Shown here: piece by piece, positions 10,262 to 17,694 of the stretch
Layout of the letters: every line of letters begins with the position of its first letter
Position numbering within the stretch: the stretch's first letter is position 1
NCBI GenBank assembly: GCA_005883575.1
Contig: VBFH01000033.1
Location: 1 to 64,000, forward strand
Origin: Chloroflexota bacterium
GTDB lineage: Bacteria > Chloroflexota > Dormibacteria > Dormibacterales > Dormibacteraceae
Reading direction: 5' to 3'
DNA length: 64,000 bases
The notes under the pieces: generated by a model
What the model saw: only the letters and a program-made list of their open reading frames with translations
The model's database searches: none
What the model was told of the DNA's origin: nothing
Position numbers and translations under genes: made by a program

Positions 10262-11485
10262 TCAGGCAGTCATAGGCTCGACCGTCACTTTGTAACCGAG
10301 CCCCTCGAGGCGTCGCAGGGAGCGTTGGACGATGGCGTCTCGGTTGCGCTGCTCGAAGTGGGCTGGGCCGAGGTCCTGGAAGACGACCCCGTCTTTGAGG
10401 ATGTGATAGATGGCGATCAGGAGCGAGTGCGCAATCGCGACTGCCGCCCGCTTCTTGCCTCGACGTGCCGCGAGGCGCCGGTAGCGGGCGGTGAAGAAGC
10501 TTGGCTTGCGGGAGTGGCTGACCGTCCAAGCCGCCTCCAGCAAGCTGGTGCGCAGCCAACGATTACCGCCACCAATGGACATGTTTCGGCGCTTCCCAGC
10601 CGACTCGTTGTTGCCAGGACAGACGCGAGCCCAGGATGCGAAGTGGGCTACGGTCGGGAACCGAGACATGTCGAGGCCGGTCTCGACCAGGACCTGTTGG
10701 GCAGCTCGAAGGCCCAGACCGGGAATCTCATCCAGGCGTTCCAGTGCCACCTGGAAAGGGCGCATGCGCTGGGCAACCTCCTCGTCGAGTGCAGCTATCT
10801 CCGTCTCCAGCGATTCCAGCAAGCGGAACTGGCTGCGCAGGAGAAAGCGCTGGTGTTGGCGGACCGAACCTGTCAAGGCGCGCTCCAGGTCAGGAAGCTT
10901 GCGGCGGAGAGCGTTCTTGGCCAGGCCGGCGACCGCGGCTGGGTCGTCGACGCCTTTGGCCAGAGCTTGGAGCATGGCCCGGCCGGAGACGCCCATCACA
11001 TCGCTGGCGACGTCGCCCAGCTTGATGTTCGCCCCCTCCAGCAGCTTCTGCATGCGCTGAATGAGGTGTGCGCGTTGCTCGACCAGGGAGCGCCGGTAGC
11101 GGACCAGTTCCCGCCGCTCACGACTCTCACGGTCGGGAATGAAGCTGGCTTTGAGCAGCCCGTGCTGGAGCAGCTCAGCCAGCCACTCGGCATCCTTGAC
11201 GTCGGTCTTCCGTCCCGGAACGGCTTTGACATGCCGGGCATTGACCACCAACAACTCCATGCCCTGGTCTTCAAGCAGGTTGTAGACCGGCTTCCAGTAG
11301 ACCCCGCTGGATTCCATGGCGACGTGGGTGACGCCGGCTGCGAGCAGCCACTCTCGCAAGCGGACAAGCTCATCGGTCATGGTCCCGAAAGTTCTCGTCT
11401 GGGTGTCCTCAGGCGTGATTCGGCATGCCACCACCGTCTTCTTGTGGACGTCCAGCCCACAACACCGTTCGTAGATCGGCCTCAT
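10262..11485 (-). CDS. IS110-family transposase (DEDD recombinase)
   Basis: 407 aa. The N-terminal RuvC-like DEDD domain shows Asp12 (GLDVHKK), Glu58 (AMESSGVYWKP), Asp95 and Asp98 (RKTDVKDAEWLAELLQHG). The C-terminal transposase_20 domain has IPGLGLRAAQQVLVETG and SWARVCPGNNESAGKRR with the likely nucleophile Ser295, then RRGKKRAAVAIAHSLL. The length is normal and no frameshift is seen, so it looks functional. The ATG at 11485 has a perfect GGAGG 6 nt upstream. Established work on IS621 shows that such recombinases are guided by a bridge RNA from the non-coding end. Confidence 0.95.
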   Translation of the reverse strand: MRPIYERCCGLDVHKKTVVACRITPEDTQTRTFGTMTDELVRLREWLLAAGVTHVAMESSGVYWKPVYNLLEDQGMELLVVNARHVKAVPGRKTDVKDAEWLAELLQHGLLKASFIPDRESRERRELVRYRRSLVEQRAHLIQRMQKLLEGANIKLGDVASDVMGVSGRAMLQALAKGVDDPAAVAGLAKNALRRKLPDLERALTGSVRQHQRFLLRSQFRLLESLETEIAALDEEVAQRMRPFQVALERLDEIPGLGLRAAQQVLVETGLDMSRFPTVAHFASWARVCPGNNESAGKRRNMSIGGGNRWLRTSLLEAAWTVSHSRKPSFFTARYRRLAARRGKKRAAVAIAHSLLIAIYHILKDGVVFQDLGPAHFEQRNRDAIVQRSLRRLEGLGYKVTVEPMTA

Positions 11486-11675
11486 TGCCTACCTCCATCG
11501 AGTCGGCTATCGAGTGGAGGGCGACCTGGACCAGTGAAGAGTTTCCCCTGCGTGCTCTCGCCGAAGCGAGGCGACATTCGTTGGTACCCAAAGGTCGCAG
11601 CTCACGTTAGTCACCGGGCTCCCACGCACCAAACGCAAACGAGCATCTCGACCACTCGACGCAAGCCAATTTTCA
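11486..11675 (-). ncRNA. Candidate bridge RNA region of the IS110 element
   Basis: This non-coding segment upstream of the recombinase has the size and place expected for an IS110 bridge RNA. In transcript sense it contains CTCGC-UUCG-GCGAG (11570-11557), a 5-bp stem closed by a C(UUCG)G tetraloop, and CCTCCA/TGGAGG arms (11520-11492) that would pair with the Shine-Dalgarno of the recombinase. Just outside the proposed end lies CTCGG-CACCA-CCGAG (11692-11678). Target- and donor-binding loops were not worked out. Confidence 0.35.
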
Positions 11676-11715
11676 TACTCGGTGGTGCCGAGGAGGCATG
11701 GGTCGTTAGTCCGGA

Positions 11716-12141
11716 CTATCCGTTGATCGGGATGTCGGCGTCGCCCGCCTCGTGATAGACGCGCGTGGCCTCGATCCGGAAGATCGCCCTTCGCTCTCCT
11801 GGAAACGACCACGGATAGCGATTGACCTTCAGGTACCGGCGGCTGAGTGCGTCCATGTGCTCTCGCCATCCGTTCTCTGACCAGGAGACGACCTTCCCTG
11901 TTACGGCCAGGAAGCGGTGGGGATTGCGCGTGTCGACAACCGACAAGGCAACCGCTGGTCGCGAGCGCATGTTGGCCGCTTTCACCCGGTCGACGCGTGC
12001 GTTGACGAGCAGCGTGTCACCGTCATGATCGATCCACACTGGCGTCACGTGGGGCGTGCCGTCGGCACGCACGGTGGCGAAGTGTGCAAGCGCGTTGCCT
12101 TCCAGAAGGTCGATGAATTCAGGCGGGATGACTGCGGGCAT
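11716..12141 (-). CDS. PPOX-class (pyridoxamine-phosphate-oxidase-fold) flavin/F420-type oxidoreductase
   Basis: 141 aa, a single split beta-barrel domain. The N-terminal ALAHFATVRADGTPHVTPVW is the classic start of PPOX-class F420-dependent proteins, followed by DTLLVNARVDRVKAANMRSR and VSWSENGWREHMDALSRRYL. These small dimers bind F420 or FMN. It is divergent from an LLM-class enzyme (37 bp between starts), a common F420 pairing. Start ATG 12141 lies 7 nt after a TAACCT -10 box (leaderless). Confidence 0.8.
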   Translation of the reverse strand: MPAVIPPEFIDLLEGNALAHFATVRADGTPHVTPVWIDHDGDTLLVNARVDRVKAANMRSRPAVALSVVDTRNPHRFLAVTGKVVSWSENGWREHMDALSRRYLKVNRYPWSFPGERRAIFRIEATRVYHEAGDADIPING

Positions 12142-12148
12142 CGACCGA

Positions 12149-12154
12149 AGGTTA
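12149..12154 (-). promoter_or_regulatory. Putative leaderless -10 box for the PPOX-class gene
   Basis: On the minus strand TAACCT is followed by exactly 7 nt and then the ATG at 12141. No Shine-Dalgarno precedes the start. Confidence 0.45.
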
Positions 12155-12166
12155 ACCGGCCCGTCT

Positions 12167-12172
12167 CATACT
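12167..12172 (+). promoter_or_regulatory. Putative leaderless -10 box for the LLM-class gene
   Basis: CATACT is followed by 6 nt and the GTG at 12179. The first conserved residues come soon after this GTG, which supports it over the upstream ATG at 12056 inside the divergent gene. Confidence 0.4.
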
Positions 12173-12178
12173 CTTGCT

Positions 12179-13171
12179 GTGCCGGGTGCCGAGCCGCGTC
12201 CGCCTGTGCCCGCCGACAAGCTGCGGCTGGGCCTGATCCTTCCGACCTGGACGACGACAGACGTGCGCTGGTCCGAGGTCCTCGAGATTGCCGGCACCGC
12301 CGCCGAGGTAGGCTTCGACGCCCTCTACGTCAGCGACCATCTCCTCCTGCCGAGCAACAACGCGGAGCTGAAGCGGCGCGCGGGAGTGGATTTCCCTGAT
12401 GATGCGGACGTCGAGCTGGAAGGGTATCTCGAGTGCTTCACGGTGCTCGCCGCGCTTGCGGTAGCCATCCCGAGGCTGGCACTAGGCTCATTCGTCGCGA
12501 GTACCGGATATCGAAATCCCGGCCTCATGGCCAAGATGGCCGTGACGATCGACGACATCAGCGACGGTCGCCTTGTCCTCGGCCTGGGCGCGGGCGACTC
12601 CGAGGGGGAGCACCTGACATTTGGGTTTCCTCATGAGCAGAGGGTGGGCCGTTTCGAAGAGGCGCTGCAGATCATCAAGAAGCTGTTCAGCGCCGAGTCC
12701 ACCGACTTCGACGGTGCGCATCACCGCATGCGCGCGGCGCGCCTGCTTCCGGCCGGCCCCAGGCGCGGCGGGCCGCCGATCCTGATCGGGACGCTGAATC
12801 CGCGCCCAAGGATGCGCCGCCTGGTCGCGCAGTATGCCGATGTTTGGAATTGCTGGCTGGGCTACACGGACGCCAGCCCGGAGTCGGCTGCTGGCCAGCT
12901 TCGGATCATCGAGGACGCATGCCGCGAGCACGGCCGCGACCCGAATACGCTCGTCGCGACGACGGCGGTTCGCGGCGCCATGCCGGGCTCGGGCTACCTC
13001 CCCAGGTCAGATGAGCGGCCCCTCGCAGGCACGCCGCGCGAGATGGCCGAGACGCTGCGCGGACATGCAAGGCTGGGTATCGCCGAAGTCCAGGTCGCGC
13101 TGACCGTGGGTGGTTCCGAAGGTGTGCACGCCTTCGGACACGTAATCGAGGAATTGCGTCGGGCGCGCTAG
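12179..13171 (+). CDS. LLM-class (luciferase-like) F420-dependent oxidoreductase
   Basis: 330 aa from the GTG at 12179. TIM-barrel luciferase-like monooxygenase family: LRLGLILPTWTTTDVRWSEV, VGFDALYVSDHLLLP, RLALGSFVASTGYRNPGLMA, DISDGRLVLGLGAGDSEGEH and the C-terminal REMAETLRGHARLGIAEVQV. LLM proteins use F420 or FMN to reduce or oxygenate diverse substrates. The GLGAGD motif together with the PPOX-class neighbour favours F420. Substrate unknown. It converges with the aldehyde dehydrogenase gene. Confidence 0.85.
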   Translation: MPGAEPRPPVPADKLRLGLILPTWTTTDVRWSEVLEIAGTAAEVGFDALYVSDHLLLPSNNAELKRRAGVDFPDDADVELEGYLECFTVLAALAVAIPRLALGSFVASTGYRNPGLMAKMAVTIDDISDGRLVLGLGAGDSEGEHLTFGFPHEQRVGRFEEALQIIKKLFSAESTDFDGAHHRMRAARLLPAGPRRGGPPILIGTLNPRPRMRRLVAQYADVWNCWLGYTDASPESAAGQLRIIEDACREHGRDPNTLVATTAVRGAMPGSGYLPRSDERPLAGTPREMAETLRGHARLGIAEVQVALTVGGSEGVHAFGHVIEELRRAR

Positions 13172-13197
13172 GCACAGCTGCAAGGCTGACCGCCTGC

Positions 13198-14766
13198 TCA
13201 GTCGACGGGGAACGTCACCCCCTGGGCCAGAGGCAGCTCGCTCCCGTAGTTGATGGTGCATGTCTGCCGGCGCATGTAGCCCTTCCAGGCGTCAGAGCCC
13301 GCCTGGCGTCCACCACCGGTTGCCTTTTCGCCGCCGAATGCGCCGCCGATCTCAGCGCCTGACGTGCCGGCGTTGACGTTTGCGATGCCGCAGTCGGACC
13401 CCGCGGACGAGAGCCACCGCTCCGCGGCCGCGAGGTTGGTCGTGAAGAGGCCGCTGCTCAGGCCCTGCGGCACCGAGTTGTTGACCGCGATCGCCTCCGC
13501 CAGGCTGTCCACCTCGAAGACATGCACGATCGGCGCGAAGACCTCTTCCTTGCAGATAGGCATATCGACCGTTGAGCGCATGATCGCCGGCTCGACAAAG
13601 TAACCGCCGCGGTCCGCGAGAACGTTCCCGCCGTAGACCAGCCTGCCGCCCTGGCGCTGCATCTCGGCCAGTCCGTCGCGGTATTCCTCCACCGCCGACT
13701 GCGAGACGAGAGGGCCCATCAACGTGGTGTCGTCCAACGGATCTCCGATGCCGATCGTCTTGTACGCGGCGACCAGGTGCTCCATGAAACGCTTCGCGAT
13801 CGGGCGCTGCAGGATCAGGCGGCGAGTGCTCGTGCACCGCTGTCCCGCAGTCCCCACGGTCCCAAAGACCACCGCCCGGAGCGCCAGCTTGAGGTCCGCG
13901 TCGGCGAGCACGATCACGGCGTTGTTCCCGCCGAGCTCGAGGATCGCGCGTCCTGAGCGCTTCGCCAACGCCACCGACACGCGCTCGCCGAGGGCGCACG
14001 AACCCGTGGCCTGGATCAGTGGGACGCGTTCGTCGGCAAGCAGCGCCTCGCCGATCGAGCTTCCGCCGCCGATGACCAGGCTGAAGATCCGCTCGGCCTC
14101 GGTTCCGGCCGTCACCTCGTGAACGATCTGCTGCGCCGCGATCGAGATCAGAGGGGTGAGGCTCGACGGTTTCCAGACGATTGTGTCCCCGCAGACCAGC
14201 GCGAGCGCCCAGCCCCACCCCGGGACGGCGAGCGGAAAGTTGAACGCAGAGATGATTCCGACCACGCCCAGCGGGTGCCACTGTTCGACCAGCCGGTGGT
14301 CGCGTCTCTCGGACGCAATCTCCCGGCCGAAGAGCTGCCTGGATTGCCCGACCGCGAGGTCACAGATATCGATGACCTCCTGGACCTCGCCGCGAGCCTC
14401 GCTCAGGATCTTGCCGTTCTCGAGGCTGACGAGCCTTGCCAGGTCCTCTTTTCGTGCGCGAAAACCATCGCCGAGCCGGCGCACGATCTCGCCACGATGA
14501 GGGGCCGGCACCAGCCGCCACCGCGAGAACGCCTCGTGCGCCTCTGTCACGGCGCGCCTGCAGTCGTTCGTGCTCGCGGTTCGAACATGCGCCAGGACCT
14601 CGCCCGTGGAAGGGTCGCGCGTCTCGACCGGTGCTCCCGAGGCGTCATCGTGGAACGCGCCTCCGTAGGCGACGCCCGTGACCGTCGCGCTCGCCTTCAT
14701 GCCGAAGGCGCCGAGAATCTCATCGACTCTGATTTTTCGATCGGATGCGATCTTGGTGCTCATCAT
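13198..14766 (-). CDS. ALDH7-type L-aminoadipate-semialdehyde (P6C) dehydrogenase
   Basis: 522 aa aldehyde dehydrogenase. Catalytic Cys311 (GTAGQRCTSTRRL), general base Glu277 (AILELGGNNAVIV) and Asn176 (ISAFNFPLA) are present. The C-terminal GGEKATGGGRQAGSDAWKGY and MRRQTCTINYG are diagnostic of ALDH7 enzymes (antiquitin/AmaB), which oxidise alpha-aminoadipate semialdehyde in equilibrium with piperideine-6-carboxylate, using NAD+. The ATG at 14766 has a Shine-Dalgarno (GAAGGACGG). It is 24 bp downstream of a DAO-type oxidase, an arrangement like the pipecolate route of lysine degradation. Confidence 0.88.
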   Translation of the reverse strand: MMSTKIASDRKIRVDEILGAFGMKASATVTGVAYGGAFHDDASGAPVETRDPSTGEVLAHVRTASTNDCRRAVTEAHEAFSRWRLVPAPHRGEIVRRLGDGFRARKEDLARLVSLENGKILSEARGEVQEVIDICDLAVGQSRQLFGREIASERRDHRLVEQWHPLGVVGIISAFNFPLAVPGWGWALALVCGDTIVWKPSSLTPLISIAAQQIVHEVTAGTEAERIFSLVIGGGSSIGEALLADERVPLIQATGSCALGERVSVALAKRSGRAILELGGNNAVIVLADADLKLALRAVVFGTVGTAGQRCTSTRRLILQRPIAKRFMEHLVAAYKTIGIGDPLDDTTLMGPLVSQSAVEEYRDGLAEMQRQGGRLVYGGNVLADRGGYFVEPAIMRSTVDMPICKEEVFAPIVHVFEVDSLAEAIAVNNSVPQGLSSGLFTTNLAAAERWLSSAGSDCGIANVNAGTSGAEIGGAFGGEKATGGGRQAGSDAWKGYMRRQTCTINYGSELPLAQGVTFPVD

Positions 14767-14790
14767 TGACCGTCCTTCAAAATTCGTGGC

Positions 14791-15939
14791 TCAAACGACG
14801 TTGTTTTCCGGTTCGACGTTACCGGTCGCGAAGCGCCGGTGCGCGAAGATGTCGAGCGGCAGCTGAGGGTCCTCGCCCGAGAACCACTGCGCGAGCAGGT
14901 AGCCGACGGCCGGCGCCTGCTGAAAACCGTGGCCGGAGAACCCGCAGGCGCACCAGAATCCCTCGAGTTGGTCGACCGGACCCAGAATCGGCTGATGGTC
15001 GGGCGTCATCTCGTAAAGACCTGCCCACGCGGTCTGGATCCCGGCCGTGGCGAGGCGGGGGGCCCGGCGCTCGACCACCTCGGCCATTGCTTCCAGCACC
15101 GTCCAATCCACCCCCGTGTCGAAGCTGGGGCGCTCGTCGGCCATGCCCATGCCGAAGAGCAAACCATCGCCTTCAGGATGGAAGTAGAAGGAGGTTGCGA
15201 AATCGATGGTCATCGGATGCCGCCGAGTAACCTCTGGCATCGGGTCCGTGACGAAGATGTTGCGCGGATAGGGAGACACCGGCACGTCGATCCCCGCCAT
15301 GGCACCGATCTGCCCCGCCCAGGCACCGGCGCAGTTGAATACCGCGGATGTCGAAATCTCGCCGGCCGTGGTGCGCACGGCCTCCACGCGTCCGGCCCGG
15401 TGGACGATGCCGTCGACGGCGACACCTTCGAGCAGCGTGACCCCGAGCCGTCTTGCCGCTCCGGAGTACGCCAGCGTCACTGCATGCGGGCTCGCGATCC
15501 CGTCGCTCGGACAGAACGTCCCGCCCAGGATATCGTCGCCCTCGACGAGCGGGGCCAGCTCGCGGACCTCTTTGGGCTCGAGCCAGCGGGCGTCACTGAC
15601 GCCTGCCTGGTGCCACATCGGCAGGAAACGGCGGAAGTCCTCGACCTGCTTGTCGCTCGTGAGCACGAATAGGTAGCCGATGTGCCTGAACTCTGGATCG
15701 ACGCCCGTCTCAGCCTCGAGGCCGGCCAGCAGCCGCACCGACAGCTGCTGCATGACGACGTTGGCGCTGGAGGAGAACTGTCGCCTGACCCCGCCCGCGC
15801 ATCTGCCCGTCGACTGCGACCCGAGCTTGTCTCTCTCGATGACCACCACCGTCGCTCCCCGCCCTGCAAGGTGGTAAGCGATCGAGCACCCGACCACTCC
15901 ACCTCCCACGACCACGGCGTCAGCCGAATCTCGGATCAT
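14791..15939 (-). CDS. DAO-family FAD-dependent amino acid/amine oxidase (possible L-pipecolate oxidase)
   Basis: 382 aa. The N-terminal Rossmann motif ADAVVVGGGVVGCSIAYHLA binds FAD, followed by IERDKLGSQSTGRCAGGVRR, NCAGAWAGQIGAMAG and a C-terminal TPDHQPILGPVDQLEGFWCA, CGFSGHGFQQAP. This is the DadA/sarcosine oxidase beta/GlpD-like fold that oxidises C-N bonds of amino acids. Next to an ALDH7 enzyme the attractive substrate is L-pipecolate (giving piperideine-6-carboxylate), as for AmaA, but D-amino acids or N-methyl compounds are also possible. It is divergent from the ureohydrolase gene. Confidence 0.8.
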   Translation of the reverse strand: MIRDSADAVVVGGGVVGCSIAYHLAGRGATVVVIERDKLGSQSTGRCAGGVRRQFSSSANVVMQQLSVRLLAGLEAETGVDPEFRHIGYLFVLTSDKQVEDFRRFLPMWHQAGVSDARWLEPKEVRELAPLVEGDDILGGTFCPSDGIASPHAVTLAYSGAARRLGVTLLEGVAVDGIVHRAGRVEAVRTTAGEISTSAVFNCAGAWAGQIGAMAGIDVPVSPYPRNIFVTDPMPEVTRRHPMTIDFATSFYFHPEGDGLLFGMGMADERPSFDTGVDWTVLEAMAEVVERRAPRLATAGIQTAWAGLYEMTPDHQPILGPVDQLEGFWCACGFSGHGFQQAPAVGYLLAQWFSGEDPQLPLDIFAHRRFATGNVEPENNVV

Positions 15940-15964
15940 GACCGGAACTACACTCTGCTCGGGG

Positions 15965-16936
15965 ATGGAGTCGGGAGGCGACGCCGGCCGTGAGCGACGA
16001 CTTTATGGACCATCTGATTCAAAGGTTTCGCCGCGATTCTCCGGCATCCGGACATACGCGCGCCTTCCGCACGTAACCGAGCATCTCGACGGCGTCGACG
16101 TCGCCATCGTGGGCATCCCTTTCGACACCGGGGGAACGTATCGCGTCGGCGCCCGGTTCGGCCCGGAGCACATACGCAGCGCCTCGGCGTTGATGCGCCC
16201 ATTTCACAGTGGAAGCGGTGTCGCGATCTTCGACCGTCTGTCGGTTGTCGACTACGGCGACCTCCCGGTCGTTCCGGGCTATATCGAGGAGTCTCAGCGC
16301 CGGATCGCCGCGGGCCTGGTCGAGGTCTTGCGGTTCGGCGTCATCCCGATCGATCTTGGAGGGGACCACTCGATCGCGCTGCCGGAGCTGCGGGCCCTCG
16401 CGGAGGTCCATGGCAAGGTCGGCCTCATTCAGCTCGACTCCCACAGCGACACGTCGGAGGCTTATTTCGATCAGCCCTACACGCATGGCACGCCCTTCTA
16501 CCACGCGGTGAAGGAAGGACTGGTCGAGCCATCGCGATCGATCCAGGTCGGATTACGAGGACCCGTCTACTCCGACCGAGACTACGCGATCCCGCGCGAG
16601 ATGGGGATGGAAGTGATCACCGGTGTCGAGGCGCATGAGCTGGGCATGGCCGCCGTCGCTGAGAGAATCAAGAAACGGGTCGGTGACAGCAAGGTGTTCT
16701 TCTCGTTCGACATCGACTTCATCGACCCGGCGTACGCACCGGCGACGGGGACTCCGGAGATCGGAGGGTTCACGACCTGGGAAGCCCAGTCCCTGGTGAG
16801 GCGCCTGGCTGGATTGAACTACGTCGCGTTCGACGTCGTCGAGGTCATCCCGGCGTACGACGTCGCCGACAACACGTCCTTTGTGGCCGCGAACATCGTC
16901 TATGAGTTTCTCGCGCTGCTCGCCCGAGCCCGGTGA
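15965..16936 (+). CDS. Ureohydrolase (agmatinase/guanidino-acid hydrolase family)
   Basis: 323 aa from the ATG at 15965; an in-frame upstream ATG at 15938 would overlap the divergent gene. All binuclear metal ligands are present: His135 (GGDHSIALP), Asp158/His160/Asp162 (QLDSHSD) and the two Asp of SFDIDFIDPAYAPATGTPE. The family hydrolyses agmatine, guanidinobutyrate, guanidinopropionate, arginine or guanidine, releasing urea. The motif here is D-S-H-S-D rather than the usual D-A-H-x-D, so the exact guanidino substrate is uncertain. It heads a four-gene operon whose next gene overlaps by 4 bp. Confidence 0.88.
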   Translation: MESGGDAGRERRLYGPSDSKVSPRFSGIRTYARLPHVTEHLDGVDVAIVGIPFDTGGTYRVGARFGPEHIRSASALMRPFHSGSGVAIFDRLSVVDYGDLPVVPGYIEESQRRIAAGLVEVLRFGVIPIDLGGDHSIALPELRALAEVHGKVGLIQLDSHSDTSEAYFDQPYTHGTPFYHAVKEGLVEPSRSIQVGLRGPVYSDRDYAIPREMGMEVITGVEAHELGMAAVAERIKKRVGDSKVFFSFDIDFIDPAYAPATGTPEIGGFTTWEAQSLVRRLAGLNYVAFDVVEVIPAYDVADNTSFVAANIVYEFLALLARAR

Positions 16937-17691
16937 GCGGCCGGCTCGCGGGCAAGATCGCCATCGTCACCGGCGGAACAAGCGGCATTGGAGAAGCCAC
17001 GGTCCGACTGTTTGTCGCCGAAGGAGCCCGGGTCGTGATCGTCGCCCGGCGCAGCGGACCCGGGGAGAAGCTCGTGGCCGACCTCGGTTCCGACCGGGCG
17101 AAATTTCTGGCGGGTGACGTGGCCGTCGAAGCGACCAGCACGAACGCCATCGAGCTGGCCGAGCGATGGGGCGGATTGGACATCCTGGTGAACAACGCCG
17201 CTATGGACTGGACGAGCCCGATCCTGGAAACATCGGAAGCGGACGTGAGGCGTGTCCTGGACACAAATTTCATCGGCTCGTTTCTGATGTTGCGAGAGGC
17301 CGGCCGCGAGATGCTTGAGCGCCGTCGCGGATCGATCATCAACGTGACCTCGCGCAACGCTTCTGTCGGGGTTCCGACCATGGGCCTCTACGCCGCAGCC
17401 AAGGGAGCGTTGCTCGCTCTGACACGGGCGGCGGCGGTGGAGTGGGCCCCCGACGGGGTGAGGGTCAACGCGGTCGCTCCTGGACTGACGCAAACGCCGC
17501 TCATACGGAGCTGGATCGCAGAACAGAAAGACCCTGCGGGATTCGAGAAGGAGGTTGCGGCCACGATCCCTCAGGGACGGATGGCCGAGCCGATCGATAT
17601 CGCCGGCGCAATACTGTTTCTTGCAAGCGATGAGTCTCTGCACATTACGGGCGTCTCCCTTGCGGTCGATGGCGGCTACACGGCGGCGTAA
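16933..17691 (+). CDS. Short-chain dehydrogenase/reductase (SDR)
   Basis: 252 aa. GTG start overlaps the ureohydrolase stop (GTGA). Classical SDR features: cofactor motif TGGTSGIGEAT, DILVNNAAMDW, NVTSRNAS (catalytic Ser), YAAAKGALLALTRAAAVEWA (Tyr-x-x-x-Lys) and GVSLAVDGGYTAA. R46/R47 near the end of beta-2 (VVIVARRSG) leans to NADP(H). It probably oxidises or reduces an intermediate of the amine/guanidino pathway encoded by its neighbours; substrate unknown. Confidence 0.88.
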   Translation: MSGRLAGKIAIVTGGTSGIGEATVRLFVAEGARVVIVARRSGPGEKLVADLGSDRAKFLAGDVAVEATSTNAIELAERWGGLDILVNNAAMDWTSPILETSEADVRRVLDTNFIGSFLMLREAGREMLERRRGSIINVTSRNASVGVPTMGLYAAAKGALLALTRAAAVEWAPDGVRVNAVAPGLTQTPLIRSWIAEQKDPAGFEKEVAATIPQGRMAEPIDIAGAILFLASDESLHITGVSLAVDGGYTAA

Positions 17692-17694
17692 GCC

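Larger units (their letters stand above)
10245..11675 (-). mobile_element. IS110-family insertion sequence (boundaries tentative)
   Basis: A 1.4-kb segment contains an intact IS110-type recombinase and about 190 nt of non-coding DNA upstream of it. The octamer TGAAAATT occurs at 10245-10252 (plus) and, inverted, at 11668-11675, giving candidate ends unusual for their AT content in this GC-rich DNA. Neither neighbouring gene is interrupted. IS110 elements normally make no target duplication, so the ends cannot be confirmed from one copy. Alternative outer limits run to about 11700. Confidence 0.55.

Noticed and set aside
10236-11550. GAGTTCCCCTG at 10236-10246 and GAGTTTCCCCTG at 11539-11550 as direct repeat ends of the IS110
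   Set aside because: Placing the right end at 11550 would leave only 65 nt upstream of the recombinase, too short for a bridge RNA, so the inverted octamer ends are preferred. It remains a second option.
10325-11755. 476-aa plus-strand frame over the IS110 element
   Set aside because: It is a mirror of the transposase, which has all catalytic residues on the other strand.
15981-16074. Short GTG frame (beginning MSDDFMDHL) in another frame at the ureohydrolase N-terminus
   Set aside because: It stops after about 28 residues and does not join the ureohydrolase frame; no frameshift evidence exists because the main frame is open from 15938.
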